Part shown: in pieces, positions 14,834-23,816 of the stretch | How the letters are laid out: each line of letters begins with the position of its first letter | Position numbering within the stretch: the first letter of the stretch is position 1 | Assembly (NCBI GenBank): GCA_009917445.1 | Contig: QZEE01000010.1 | Coordinates: 53,150-117,149, forward strand | Direction: 5' to 3' | DNA length: 64,000 nucleotides | From: a bacterium D16-76 | GTDB lineage: Bacteria; Bacillota; Clostridia; Oscillospirales; Acutalibacteraceae | Translations under genes and position numbers: made by a program | The notes under the pieces: generated by a model | Seen by the model: only the letters and a program-made list of their open reading frames with translations | The model's database searches: none | What the model was told of the DNA's origin: nothing

Positions 14834-16152
14834 TAAAAAACCTCCCTTTCTTTTTCTTCTGGATTCGCCAGCTCCCCCGTACATCCATCCCCCAGCAGGC
14901 CCGTAAGCTTTACCGGCCGCACCTGCCCCTGCAGCGGCTTGCCCCAGGCAGCCCGCACCGGGGTATACTGGGGCGTATACCCCTCATAGACGTTCTTCTC
15001 CACCTCCCGCTCAAACAGGACCGGGTACACCTGCCCTACCTGCCCCTGGTAATAGGCACGCTGGCAGGCCTCTGTGCAGGCGATCATTTCCCGGCTGCGT
15101 GCTTCCTTCACAGCATGAGATACCTGGCCAGGCGCGTCATAGGCCTTTGTGCCGGGCCTGCGGGAGTAGGCAAACACATGCACCTTCGCAAAGCCTATGC
15201 CCTTTACAAAATCCAGGGATTCCCGGAACTCCTCCTCCGTCTCCCCGGCAAAGCCCACCATTACGTCCGTAGTGATGGCGCACCCCGGGAACCACCTGCG
15301 CAGCCCCTCCACGATCCCCCGGTACTCCTCTGGTGTGTAATGCCGGTTCATGCGCCGGAGGGTAGCCCCGCACCCGCTTTGCAGCGAAAGATGGAACTGG
15401 GGGCACAGCTTCCCTTGGGCGGCAAACCGTTTCAAGGTTTCCTCCGTCAGCTTCTCCGGCTCCAAAGACCCCAGCCGTACCCGGCATATGCCCTCCACCC
15501 CGCACACCGCCTCCACAGCGTCGCACAGGTCCAGGCCCATATCCTGCCCATAAGCCGGCAGGTTTATACCTGTCAGCACGATTTCCTTATACCCGTTCCC
15601 CGCCAGGGCCCGGGCCTCTGCCACCATGTCCCCCAAAGGCTTAGACCGCACCCGCCCCCGGGCATAAGGGATAATGCAGTACGAGCAAAACCGGTTGCAC
15701 CCATCCTCGATCTTTAAAAAAGCCCGGGTGCGCCCCCGCAGCCCCTTAGCCTGCATGGGCTCAAAAGGCTCCCCGGCCTCATGGGGCAAAACCGCCACCA
15801 CCCGCTGCCCCGCGGCCTTATACTCCCAGATCTTCTCCGCCAGCATCCCCCGGTTTACCGTGCCCAGCACCACGTCCGCGTCCCCAAAAGCCCCGGCCTC
15901 TTCCGGGAAAGCCTGGGGCCAGCACCCGGTCAACACGCCGATGGCCCCGGGGTTGTCCTTTTTGGCCCGGCGCATGGCCTGCCGGGCCTTCTGGTCGCTT
16001 TGGGCCGTTACCGTGCAGGAGTTCACCACCACCACGTCGGCCGCCTCCCCCTCCTTTGCCTGTGAGAACCCCGCCCCTTCCAGCTGTTCCCACATAACCT
16101 CCGTCTCATACTGGTTCACCTTGCACCCCAGCGTCACAAACCGTACCGTCAT
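14833..16152 (-). CDS. mtaB: tRNA (t6A37) methylthiotransferase MtaB
   Basis: A 439-residue radical SAM methylthiotransferase. The N-terminal UPF0004 domain has the three cluster cysteines in LGCKVNQYE, NSCTVTAQS and LTGCWPQAF. The radical SAM cluster motif is CNRFCSYCIIPYARGRVRS (near residue 152). A TRAM-like segment ends the protein. The KVNQYE motif separates MtaB from MiaB (which has QMN) and RimO. The enzyme converts t6A37 to ms2t6A37 in tRNAs decoding ANN codons, using two 4Fe-4S clusters. It heads the mtaB-GNAT-ogt operon. Confidence 0.95.
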   Translation of the reverse strand: MTVRFVTLGCKVNQYETEVMWEQLEGAGFSQAKEGEAADVVVVNSCTVTAQSDQKARQAMRRAKKDNPGAIGVLTGCWPQAFPEEAGAFGDADVVLGTVNRGMLAEKIWEYKAAGQRVVAVLPHEAGEPFEPMQAKGLRGRTRAFLKIEDGCNRFCSYCIIPYARGRVRSKPLGDMVAEARALAGNGYKEIVLTGINLPAYGQDMGLDLCDAVEAVCGVEGICRVRLGSLEPEKLTEETLKRFAAQGKLCPQFHLSLQSGCGATLRRMNRHYTPEEYRGIVEGLRRWFPGCAITTDVMVGFAGETEEEFRESLDFVKGIGFAKVHVFAYSRRPGTKAYDAPGQVSHAVKEARSREMIACTEACQRAYYQGQVGQVYPVLFEREVEKNVYEGYTPQYTPVRAAWGKPLQGQVRPVKLTGLLGDGCTGELANPEEKEREVF

Positions 16153-16200
16153 ATGCGCCCTCCTGTCTGTTTCCTGCCCCTATTATACTGTATCCGCGCC

Positions 16201-16228
16201 AAAAAGAAAAGGCCCCTTTCAGGGCCTT
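16201..16228 (-). terminator. Intrinsic terminator of the sigma/anti-sigma operon
   Basis: On the minus strand AAGGCCCTGAAAGGGGCCTT is followed by TTCTTTTT, directly past the anti-sigma gene. Confidence 0.8.
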
Positions 16229-16232
16229 GCTC

Positions 16233-17069
16233 TTATTCCTGGTCAAACAGATCCCCTTTTATCAAGCTGGAAGGCTCCAGGCTTTCCGGCCTTTCCCAAA
16301 TCCTAACGCCTTCCTCTTTCAAAATCGCGCGCACATCGTCCCTGGGCACATTGCCATCCAACCCGCTGTACACGTCATAGTCGGAAAGATAATATACCTC
16401 CGAGATAAAACATCCCATCGCCTCTTCTGGCGGATACTGGCCGCGGCCTGCAAACTCTGCCAGCTGATCAGCCCATGCAAACCAGTCCATAAAGATCGTG
16501 CGCACATGGGAGTCCTCCCCCTGGTATTTAGGCCCAATCCCCAGACTGCCCTTCACAAAATCCCACACAGTAGCCCGCTGGGCCATAAGCATCACCCATT
16601 TGTTGCCCTTCCTGTCCATGGGCAGCACCTTCATCTCCAAAACGCTGGGGGGGTAATTCGTCTTGACCCTCACCTTCAGCGCCCCCCACACTTCCGTAGA
16701 CGCAACTTGTTTTACCGCCGTGTCTTTTTCAAACCGGGCCGATTCAATATTCTCCACCGGTATGTCCACCGTAGCCGTATTCATCCACATGCCCAGCCCC
16801 GCGCCGCCGCCCACGCACAGCAGCAGCACGCACACCGCGATAAAAACATACCTTAGCCGCATCTTTTTTTTGACTTGCCGCAGGGCCGCCGCCTCTAAAG
16901 AACAAGCCGGCGCGCCTTCCCCCGGCGCGTCCCCCAGGGCATGGTAGACCCCCTGGCAGGCTTCGCAGTCTTTCAGGTGCTCTTCTACCGCGTCGCAGCT
17001 TTCTGGTGCGCACACCTGGTCGTGGTACAGCGGCAGCAGGTCCCGTACTAAAGCGCATGGCAGCTTCAT
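16233..17069 (-). CDS. Membrane anti-sigma factor with zinc-finger (zf-HC2) domain
   Basis: A 278-residue protein. The N-terminus has the anti-sigma zinc motif HLKDCEAC (H-x3-C-x2-C, about residues 31-38). One transmembrane helix (YVFIAVCVLLLCVGGGAGLG) lies near residues 74-93. The remaining 180 residues are probably extracytoplasmic. Such proteins hold their cognate sigma factor at the membrane until a signal triggers release. It overlaps the upstream ECF sigma gene by four bases (ATGA), the usual arrangement for a cognate pair. The outer domain has no family I recognise, so the signal is unknown. Confidence 0.85.
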   Translation of the reverse strand: MKLPCALVRDLLPLYHDQVCAPESCDAVEEHLKDCEACQGVYHALGDAPGEGAPACSLEAAALRQVKKKMRLRYVFIAVCVLLLCVGGGAGLGMWMNTATVDIPVENIESARFEKDTAVKQVASTEVWGALKVRVKTNYPPSVLEMKVLPMDRKGNKWVMLMAQRATVWDFVKGSLGIGPKYQGEDSHVRTIFMDWFAWADQLAEFAGRGQYPPEEAMGCFISEVYYLSDYDVYSGLDGNVPRDDVRAILKEEGVRIWERPESLEPSSLIKGDLFDQE

Positions 17070-17536
17070 TCCAATTCCTCCTTGATTTTCAGTTTCGCCC
17101 GGTGGTACGTGACCCGGGCCCAGCTTTCCGTTTTGCCAAACAGCCCGGCAATCTGGGCAAAGGGCAGCTCCCCCAAAGCCCGCAGCCAGAACACCTCCCG
17201 GTAAGGCTCGTCCAGCCGGTGCAGCACCCGGTGTATGGCCATAGCCTGTTCCTGGTCGGCAAAGCGGCCCTCCATGTCAAAAGCGTCCGGGGCCTCTGGG
17301 GGCATGTCCCCCCGGCGCCTGCGCTTTTCCAACAGGGAGTAGTAGGTGTTCCTGGCAATCTGGCACAGCCAGGTGCCCATGCCGCACTCCCCCCGGAAAG
17401 ACCCCAGCTTCCGCAAAGCCCGGAAAAAAGCCTCCTGGGTGACTTCCTCCGCCAAAGCCTGGTCGTGGCTCAGCCGCAGCACGTACCCGTACACCGTGTC
17501 AAAATATTCCCTATACACCCTGTCAAACTCCTGCAC
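17066..17536 (-). CDS. ECF-type RNA polymerase sigma factor
   Basis: A 156-residue sigma-70 family protein. Region 2 (about residues 5-70) includes YVLRLSHDQALAEEVTQEAF and GTWLCQIARN. Region 4 (about 100-150) carries the helix-turn-helix LPFAQIAGLFGKTESWARVT. Regions 1 and 3 are absent, as in extracytoplasmic-function sigma factors. It is coupled to the membrane anti-sigma gene downstream. No -35/-10 autoregulatory element was identified with confidence. Confidence 0.93.
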   Translation of the reverse strand: MQEFDRVYREYFDTVYGYVLRLSHDQALAEEVTQEAFFRALRKLGSFRGECGMGTWLCQIARNTYYSLLEKRRRRGDMPPEAPDAFDMEGRFADQEQAMAIHRVLHRLDEPYREVFWLRALGELPFAQIAGLFGKTESWARVTYHRAKLKIKEELE

Positions 17537-17676
17537 CCTCTCACCTCCTTACACCCATTAGACTCCCCAACTGCCCATCCGTTACAAAAAACGCCAAAAA
17601 AACCCCCGTGCCGGCTGGCAGGGTTTCTTTGCCCCTGGCAGGGATTGAGAAGCGTCCCCCAACCCCCGCCAAAAGC

Positions 17677-17710
17677 CCAAAAGGGCCAGCGCCCAAAAAG
17701 CGCCGGCCCT
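17677..17710 (-). terminator. Intrinsic terminator of the lemA-TPM operon
   Basis: On the minus strand AGGGCCGGCGC (17700-17710) pairs with GCGCTGGCCCT (17682-17692, one G-U pair) and is followed by TTTTGGGCTTTT, 16 bases past the TPM gene. Confidence 0.75.
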
Positions 17711-17726
17711 TAGCCTGTATAAGATT

Positions 17727-18710
17727 TCAGTGCCGCCCCGCGCCGCCGCCGTGGGTGCCGCCACCGCCGGTGAACCCACCACCGCCGCCGAAGCCCCCGC
17801 CAGAACGGCCGCTGCCAAACCCGCCGGTGCGGCCGCCTCCGCTAAAGCCGCCAAACCCGCCTGGCCTGTGGCCGCCGGGCCGGTGCCCGGGCCCGCCAAA
17901 GCCCCCAGGGGGCGGGGGCGCCCGCCAGCCAGGGTGCCGGGTACCCCGGCCCATCATGTTGCCCAGCATCATGCCGGCCCAGAAGTTGCCGCCACCGCCG
18001 CCACCGCCATAAGGGGGGCCGCCCCGTCCCCCGCGGCCGCTGAGGGCCCGGACAACCACGATTACCACCACCATGACAATGACCACGCGGATCAAATTGG
18101 AAATAACCCCCATAAAGCGCCGCCAAGGGCTGGCGTTCTGGCTATAGTGGGGGCCCTGGTCCTCAGCCTCTTGGGCGTGGGTGTACTGGTCCTCGTAATG
18201 CTCGTAATAGTCCTCTACCTCGTCCACGACCTCTTCAAAGAACTTCTCCACGCCCTCGTCATACTGCCCGGCGGCAAAGTCCTCTTCCAAATACTCGTCC
18301 AGCAAATCCCGGAACTTTGCCGCGTCAAAGTAATCCTCCAGCCCATAGCCTGAGGTGGCATAGTAATTGTCCTCCCCAATGGCCAGCACCAGCAAAATGC
18401 CGTTGTCCCGCTGGGACGACCCAATGCCCCATTCAGTAAACAGGTCGTAGGCATAGTCGTCAATGTCCTGCCCGCCCAGGAAATCCACCGCCACAATGAC
18501 CACCTGTGCGCCGTATTCCTCAAAGAGCTTTTCGTTCTCCTTAATGATCTCCCGCTCGGTCTCGCTGCTGAGCACGCCGGCCTCATCCAGCACATACAGG
18601 TTTTGGGGCCTTTGGGGTATAGCCGCCCAAGCGGGCACAGCCGCCCACAAAACCAGGCAGGCCGCCCACACCGCCGAAAGGGCCCACCGGCCCAGCCGTT
18701 TCCTTGTCAT
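17727..18710 (-). CDS. TPM-domain (YgcG-like) envelope protein with glycine-rich tail
   Basis: A 327-residue protein. A signal peptide covers residues 1-29 (cleavage after AVPAWAA). The TPM domain spans about residues 36-175 and includes YVLDEAGVLSSETEREI and RDNGILLVLAIGED. One transmembrane segment (VVIVMVVVIVVV) lies near residues 213-224, followed by a roughly 100-residue Gly/Pro/His/Arg-rich low-complexity tail. The family is membrane-anchored and often paired with LemA, as here. A specific biochemical role is not established; phosphatase activity or membrane-protein quality control has been suggested for TPM domains. The 3' part has extreme GC content because of the glycine codons. Confidence 0.85.
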   Translation of the reverse strand: MTRKRLGRWALSAVWAACLVLWAAVPAWAAIPQRPQNLYVLDEAGVLSSETEREIIKENEKLFEEYGAQVVIVAVDFLGGQDIDDYAYDLFTEWGIGSSQRDNGILLVLAIGEDNYYATSGYGLEDYFDAAKFRDLLDEYLEEDFAAGQYDEGVEKFFEEVVDEVEDYYEHYEDQYTHAQEAEDQGPHYSQNASPWRRFMGVISNLIRVVIVMVVVIVVVRALSGRGGRGGPPYGGGGGGGNFWAGMMLGNMMGRGTRHPGWRAPPPPGGFGGPGHRPGGHRPGGFGGFSGGGRTGGFGSGRSGGGFGGGGGFTGGGGTHGGGAGRH

Positions 18711-18741
18711 TGCGCCAACTCTCCTTCCCGGGCCCTTCCTA

Positions 18742-19497
18742 TCAGGGCCGCTCCAACGCGCCTTCCACCGTTTCCTCTATGTTGTCGGCCCAGGCCTCTA
18801 CCTGGTCTTCTACTTGTTCCGCAAAGGCTTCCGCCATATCCTCCTCGGGCACCTGGACCTGTTGGGCCTGTTCCAGCGCTTCGCCGGCGCTGTCCTCCAC
18901 AACATAAGCCGTGTCCACAACACCGTGCTCGTCAAAAGGTACAAGCTCCTTGACCCCCGTAAAATTCCGCAGGATATTCACCGGGAAGACCTGCAGCCGG
19001 CTGTTAAATTCCCGTGCCGCGTCGTTATAGCTGCTGCGCTCGATCTTATCCTGCTCCGACTGCATCTGGGCGATCATCTGGGCCGGGTACTTCCGGTCCT
19101 TTTCGTCCAGGGGGATTTTTTCCAGCTCCGCCGCCAAAGCCTCTGCCGCCGCGCCCATTTCCGCATTGGTGGCCCCTACCCAGTAGAAGGTGTCGTCATA
19201 GGCATTTTCGCTGGCCTGCACCTGGTATTCCAGCTCTTCTACATAAGGGCCCAGCTCCGAGTGGGCCTCGGTATACTTCCGCGCCACGGTAAGCAGGTTG
19301 TGGGCGGCTTCCCGGCGCTTATCCAGCCCGTCGTAAATGGCGTACCCCGCGTTGTCATAATAATAGGCGCCCTCGGCTTCCTCCCGCAGACCTTCCAGGG
19401 AGTGGGCCACGCCCATAGGCATAGCGGCCAAAATAAGCCCTGTCATAATGGCCGCGCCCAAAATGTTCCTTTTTTTCAGCTTTTTCCCGACCTTCAT
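18742..19497 (-). CDS. LemA family protein
   Basis: A 251-residue protein with an N-terminal membrane anchor (residues about 12-32) and a helical body. The family signature falls at SSYNDAAREFNSRLQVFPV, then NILRNFTGVKELVPF (about residues 152-185). An acidic tail follows, rich in Glu, Ala and Gln. LemA proteins are anchored to the inner membrane with most of the chain outside. Their function is unknown, but co-occurrence with TPM-domain proteins is widespread and repeated here 31 bases downstream. Confidence 0.85.
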   Translation of the reverse strand: MKVGKKLKKRNILGAAIMTGLILAAMPMGVAHSLEGLREEAEGAYYYDNAGYAIYDGLDKRREAAHNLLTVARKYTEAHSELGPYVEELEYQVQASENAYDDTFYWVGATNAEMGAAAEALAAELEKIPLDEKDRKYPAQMIAQMQSEQDKIERSSYNDAAREFNSRLQVFPVNILRNFTGVKELVPFDEHGVVDTAYVVEDSAGEALEQAQQVQVPEEDMAEAFAEQVEDQVEAWADNIEETVEGALERP

Positions 19498-19580
19498 CCC
19501 GCAAAACCTCCCTATGCTTTCTATATTCTATGATAGCGGAACAAGCCCACAAAAACCCGGCCATATTCTTACAAGTTTCT

Positions 19581-20768
19581 TTAGCTTTGCTCCCCTGGCA
19601 GGATGTGCCGGGCCTCTGCCTGCCCCAAAGCCTCTTCCAGCAGGGCCGGCCCGTCCACAGCCTTTTCCCCGTCCTCCACAAAGTGCAGGATGGGCTTGGT
19701 ACGGGGGTGCTTGGGGGTGAAAATGGTGCAGCAGTCCTCGTAAGGCTCGATGGAGATGTCATAGGTGCCGATGCGGCTGGCGATTTTCACAATCTCCGAC
19801 TTGTCCGACCCAATCAGCGGCCGGAAAACCGGCATCTCCGCCACGGCGTCGGTGCAGGCAATGGCCTGCATGGTCTGGCTGGCCACTTGGCCCAGGCTCT
19901 CCCCGGTAATCAGCGCCCCGCAGCCCTCCTGCCTGGCCACCTCCTGGGCGGCCCGCAGCATGAACCGGCGCAGGATCACCGTGTGCAGCTCTTCCGGGCA
20001 CTTGTCCCGTATTTCTTCCTGCAAACGGGTCAGGTTCACCGTCACCATTTTGATGCGCCCGGCGTATTCGCTTACCTTGCGCAGCAGCCGCACCACCTTG
20101 TCATGGGCCAATTCGCTTGTATAAGGCGGGCTGGCAAAGTGGACGGCCGTAAGCTCTACCCCCCGCTTGGCCATCATCCAGGCGGCCACCGGGCTGTCCA
20201 GGCCCCCGCTGATCAGCACAAGCCCCTTGCCCCCGGTACCCACCGGTATGCCCCCGGCCCCGGGCCTGGCGCTGCCGTGTACATAAGCCCCGGTTTCCCG
20301 CACCTCTACCCACACGGTCAAATCCGGCTCATGTACGTTTACCCGCAGGTGGGGGTACTGCCCCAGCAGGTAGCCCCCCACCTCTACCGCGATTTCCGGC
20401 GAAGTGAAGGGGAATTTTTTATCGCTGCGTTTGCACTCCACTTTAAAGGTCCGGGCGTCCTCCAAGTCTTCCCGCAGGTAAGACGCCGCCTTTTCGCAGA
20501 TTTTCCCCAGCTCCTTTTCCGCCTCCCCGGCCCGGGTATACGCCACCACCCCAAAGACCTTCCCGCAGCGCTCTTCCGCCAGGTCCATATCCGCGTCCCC
20601 GTCCTGGGGCTCTATATATACCGTAGACTGCCGGGCGTGTACAGAGAACGCCCCCGCTTCCCGCAGCCTGCGCCGCACATTCTGGATCAGCACATCCTCA
20701 AAAGCCCGCCGGTTCAGCCCCTTTAGGGCGATTTCCCCAAGCTTCAGCAAAATAATTTCTTTTTCCAT
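19581..20768 (-). CDS. thiI: tRNA 4-thiouridine synthase ThiI
   Basis: A 395-residue protein from ATG 20768; the longer frame to 20864 runs into a palindromic repeat. It has an N-terminal ferredoxin-like plus THUMP region (residues 1 to about 165) and a PP-loop ATP-pyrophosphatase domain with LISGGLDSPVAAWMM near residue 185. No C-terminal rhodanese domain is present, as in many Gram-positive ThiI proteins. It adenylates U8 of tRNA and inserts sulfur, and in some bacteria also feeds thiazole synthesis. A cysteine desulfurase gene lies two genes upstream on the same strand and is the probable sulfur donor. Confidence 0.95.
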   Translation of the reverse strand: MEKEIILLKLGEIALKGLNRRAFEDVLIQNVRRRLREAGAFSVHARQSTVYIEPQDGDADMDLAEERCGKVFGVVAYTRAGEAEKELGKICEKAASYLREDLEDARTFKVECKRSDKKFPFTSPEIAVEVGGYLLGQYPHLRVNVHEPDLTVWVEVRETGAYVHGSARPGAGGIPVGTGGKGLVLISGGLDSPVAAWMMAKRGVELTAVHFASPPYTSELAHDKVVRLLRKVSEYAGRIKMVTVNLTRLQEEIRDKCPEELHTVILRRFMLRAAQEVARQEGCGALITGESLGQVASQTMQAIACTDAVAEMPVFRPLIGSDKSEIVKIASRIGTYDISIEPYEDCCTIFTPKHPRTKPILHFVEDGEKAVDGPALLEEALGQAEARHILPGEQS

Positions 20769-21093
20769 AATATAGTACACGCTCCCACGTTTGTTTTGCC
20801 TCCGGCGGCAAGGGGCTTTGCCCCTTGACCCCACCAAAGGGGATTGTCCCCTTTGGAATCCCACGCTTCGCTTCCTTTGGCGGTTTCCTGGGCTGTTCGG
20901 GTGGTTTTACCGGCTGCACAGTCGAAAAGTTACGGAAGGGTTACAAAACGCCCCCCAAAAACAGGAAATGTTTCAAATTGTTTACAAAACAGCGGTTTCT
21001 TGCATTTTTTCGTCGATTTTTGGAGAAAAACCGACCCGTTCCGCCAGGGGATCAAGGCGAGTTGATCCATATAAAATGTAGCAGCCTGCCCCT
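20769..21093. other. Intergenic region with paired palindromic repeat
   Basis: No gene. It holds a GC-rich repeat (described separately) and an AT-rich stretch (about 20930-21080) without a clear promoter. Confidence 0.5.
20809..20876. repeat. Dispersed double-hairpin repeat, copy 1
   Basis: Two adjacent hairpins (AAGGGGCTTTGCCCCTT; then CCAAAGGGGA with TCCCCTTTGG) are followed by the tail CCCACGCTTCGCTTC. The same layout and identical tail recur at 30149-30218, with different but internally complementary stems. This compensatory variation indicates selection on the RNA or DNA hairpins. Confidence 0.6.
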
Positions 21094-21570
21094 TTAGCCC
21101 ACCCTTTTCAGCATGATCAGGCAGGGGTTTTCCTCGTCCCGCATCTCGGTCAACGTGACCAAGGGCTCGAACCCCATCCCCCTGTAAAACCGGCGGGTAG
21201 ATTCATACGGGGCAAAATCCACCTTGTCGCTCAGGGTTTTCACCATGACGTACCGGCACCCCTTTTCGGCAAAATACGCCTCTGCCGCCAAATAAAGGCC
21301 ACGGCCTACGCCCTGGCGGTGCAGCCCGGGCGCGACGCCCATTACCACAAGGTCGCCGGTGTGCCCGTAGTGCACCGTGCCGGCCAAAATGCCCAGCGGC
21401 GTCCCGTCCCGCTGGACGGCTGCCCACAGCGGCAGCCCCCGCACTTCCTCTACATACTCCGCCAGGCTCTCCGGGTTCCCGAACCACTCCGGCAGGCTTT
21501 CCAGCACCGCCCGGGTGTAAGCGGCGCGGCGGTCTGCGTCCTCTATTTTTTCGACCTTCCAGCCCTCCAA
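21094..21570 (-). CDS. GNAT family N-acetyltransferase
   Basis: A 158-residue acetyltransferase. Motif A is VVMGVAPGLHRQGVGRGLY (about residues 73-91), with the Q/RxxGxG/A acetyl-CoA loop. STRRFYRGMGFEPL near the C-terminus is the usual GNAT strand-7 motif. A TTG at 21570 follows an AGGAG site with 8-base spacing; a GTG at 21579 overlapping the desulfurase stop is the alternative but sits on top of the Shine-Dalgarno sequence. The substrate is unknown. It is coupled to the cysteine desulfurase gene. Confidence 0.82.
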   Translation of the reverse strand: MEGWKVEKIEDADRRAAYTRAVLESLPEWFGNPESLAEYVEEVRGLPLWAAVQRDGTPLGILAGTVHYGHTGDLVVMGVAPGLHRQGVGRGLYLAAEAYFAEKGCRYVMVKTLSDKVDFAPYESTRRFYRGMGFEPLVTLTEMRDEENPCLIMLKRVG

Positions 21571-21575
21571 AGGCT

Positions 21576-22709
21576 TCACTCCTTTTGCAAGCTTTTCAGG
21601 CCCTCTTTCAGCGCGGCCAACAGCGCCTCTACGTCCTCTATAGTAGAAAAACGCGAGAAGCTTACCCGCAGCGCCGAGGCGATTTGCTCTTTTGGCAGGC
21701 CCATGGCCGCCAGTACGTGGCTGGGCTTGGCCTTGCCGCAGGCCGACCCGGCGGACACATACACCCCCCGCTGGGCCAGGAAATGAAGCATAGTTTCCGC
21801 CCGCACCGTGCCCGCCGAAAAATTCACCATGTAGGGCAGGCCGTCTTCTGGGCTGTGTACCGTGGCTTCGGGGATTTCCCGCAGCCCGGTTATGAGCGAA
21901 TCCCGCAAAAGCCCGACCGATTCCAGGGCCTGGGCCGGCGGGGGCAGCAGCTTGGCCGCTTGGGCAAAGGCCCCGATCAAAGGCAGGCTTTCTGTGCCGG
22001 GGCGCAGGGCCCGCTCTTGCCCGCCGCCAAAGCTGCGGGGCAGCAGGCGGGCGCCTTTTTTGATGTACAGGGCCCCTACGCCCTTGGGGCCGTGTATTTT
22101 GTGGGCGCTGAGGGTGCACAGGTCTACACCCCATTTGGCCGGGGAAAAGCGGATTTTCCCAAAGGTCTGTACAGCGTCGGTGTGCAGCAGCGCCGGGGCC
22201 TTTCTCCGCTTGATGGCCCGGGCCAGCTCTTCTACGGGCTGGCGGGCCCCGGTTTCGTTGTTTACGGCCATGACGCTTACCAGCACCGTGTCCCCGTCGA
22301 TTTCTTCGGCCAGGGCCTCTAAGGGCACCCGGCCGTCCCCCTGGGGCTTTACGTAGGCCACCCGGAAGCCCTGGCGTTCCAGCTCTTGCATGGCGCCCAG
22401 CACCGAATCATGCTCTATGGCGGTGGTGACGATTTTGTCCCCCAGCCGCCGGCGGGCCTGGGCCGCGCCCAATATGGCCAGGTTGTTGCCCTCGGTGCCG
22501 CCGCCGGTGAACACCAGCTCTTGGGGGGCCGCGCCCAGCTTTCCGGCTATAGCCTCCCGGGATTCTTCCAGCGCCTGCCGCGCCCGGAAGCCCCGGGTAT
22601 GCAGCGATGACGGGTTGCCGAATTCCTCCACCATCAGCGCCTGGGCCCGCTCGGCGGCCTCTGGCAGCACCGGGGTGGTGGCGGCGTTGTCTAGGTAATG
22701 CTCTGCCAT
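21576..22709 (-). CDS. Cysteine desulfurase (NifS/IscS family)
   Basis: A 377-residue PLP enzyme. YLDNAATTP is at the N-terminus, the substrate-pocket AIEHDSVL near residue 97, the PLP-binding Lys in SAHKIHGPKGVG near residue 200, and the persulfide Cys in SAGSACGKAKPSH near residue 320. The short active-site loop around that Cys (SACGKA) fits the group II/NifS-like type. It releases sulfur from L-cysteine for thiolation and Fe-S assembly. Its proximity to thiI points to tRNA 4-thiouridine as one outlet. ATG 22709 follows an AGGAGG site. Confidence 0.95.
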   Translation of the reverse strand: MAEHYLDNAATTPVLPEAAERAQALMVEEFGNPSSLHTRGFRARQALEESREAIAGKLGAAPQELVFTGGGTEGNNLAILGAAQARRRLGDKIVTTAIEHDSVLGAMQELERQGFRVAYVKPQGDGRVPLEALAEEIDGDTVLVSVMAVNNETGARQPVEELARAIKRRKAPALLHTDAVQTFGKIRFSPAKWGVDLCTLSAHKIHGPKGVGALYIKKGARLLPRSFGGGQERALRPGTESLPLIGAFAQAAKLLPPPAQALESVGLLRDSLITGLREIPEATVHSPEDGLPYMVNFSAGTVRAETMLHFLAQRGVYVSAGSACGKAKPSHVLAAMGLPKEQIASALRVSFSRFSTIEDVEALLAALKEGLKSLQKE

Positions 22710-22785
22710 GTCCGTTCCTCCTAAGGCTTTGGGGGTGGCCCAAGGCCTGCTTCTTGTCTTATGGCTTGGCCTTTTTAAAACGGCC

Positions 22786-23814
22786 TTACGGGGTTTTGCG
22801 GTAGCCGGTTGCGAAATCTACCTGGTTGCGCAGGGGCTTGCCCTGTAGGAAATGGCCCAGGTTTTCGGCCATGATGTTGACGATGCGCTCGTGGGTCTCT
22901 TTTAAATGGTAGAAGCCGGAGATGTGGGGAGTCACCACAGCCGTGGGGATTTGCCACAGCCGGTGGCCGGGGGGCAGGGGCTCCGGCTCGGTTACGTCCA
23001 GGCCCGCGCCGGAGAGGGCGCCGGTTTCCAGGGCGTCGCACAGGGCGTCGGTGTCTACGATGTAGCCCCGGCCTACGTTGAGCAAGACCGCGCCGGGCTT
23101 CATGCTTTGCAGGCGCTTGCGGTCCAGCAGGTTCCGGGTGGCTTCGGTGCCGGGCAGGGTGACGGCTACCACGTCGGCTTGGGGGAGGATCTCGTCTAAT
23201 TCGCCGATCAAGCGGACTTCATCGGCGTAGTCGGGCTTTTTGGCGTCTGTGCGCCGCACGCCGATGACTTTGGCCCCTAGGGCCTTGCAGCGCTTGCCGA
23301 ATTCGCCGCCGATGTCGCCCATGCCCAGCACCAGCACTGTGCTGCCGTAGATGGAGGTGACAGCGCCACGGCTCTGCCATGTTTCCTCGTGCTGCTGGTC
23401 CCGGTATAGCTCCAGCTTTTTCATGATGCTTAGCAGCATGGCCAGCATGTGCTCGGAGATGGCCAGGCCGTAAGCGCCGGTGGCGTTGGTGAGCAGGGTG
23501 CCCCCGGCCAGTACGCCGGGTTTTATGTATTCTTCTACCCCGGCGCTGTTGGTCTGCATCCAGCGCAGGTTTTCGCCGCCGTGGAGCAGGGTGCTTTTTA
23601 CATTGCCTAAAAGGATGTGGGCCCAGTCGATGTCCTCTTGGGTGACAGGCTCGGTTTCCAATAGGTTTTGGAAGGGCAGGCTGGCCCCCACCAGGGAGGG
23701 CAGGGCCGCCCCCTGGCGGAAGCGAAATTGGCAGCCTGGGGCGGCGGCCTGTAATTTTTCGGCGTGGGCGGGCTCGACAGGGATGGTGACCAGGATATGC
23801 AGGTTGTTTTCCAT
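22786..23814 (-). CDS. D-2-hydroxyacid dehydrogenase
   Basis: A 342-residue NAD(P)-dependent oxidoreductase. The nucleotide-binding fold motif VLVLGMGDIGGEFGKR is near residues 150-165. Catalytic Arg is in LLNVGRGYIVDT, Glu in GLDVTEPEPLP and His in VTPHISGFYH, in the order typical of the D-isomer-specific family. It starts at ATG 23814; the frame continues upstream only because the unknown gene overlaps it in another frame. The substrate cannot be told from sequence (pyruvate/hydroxypyruvate/glyoxylate-type acids). It follows the unknown gene with a 2-base gap, so they are co-transcribed. Confidence 0.92.
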   Translation of the reverse strand: MENNLHILVTIPVEPAHAEKLQAAAPGCQFRFRQGAALPSLVGASLPFQNLLETEPVTQEDIDWAHILLGNVKSTLLHGGENLRWMQTNSAGVEEYIKPGVLAGGTLLTNATGAYGLAISEHMLAMLLSIMKKLELYRDQQHEETWQSRGAVTSIYGSTVLVLGMGDIGGEFGKRCKALGAKVIGVRRTDAKKPDYADEVRLIGELDEILPQADVVAVTLPGTEATRNLLDRKRLQSMKPGAVLLNVGRGYIVDTDALCDALETGALSGAGLDVTEPEPLPPGHRLWQIPTAVVTPHISGFYHLKETHERIVNIMAENLGHFLQGKPLRNQVDFATGYRKTP

Positions 23815-23816
23815 TT

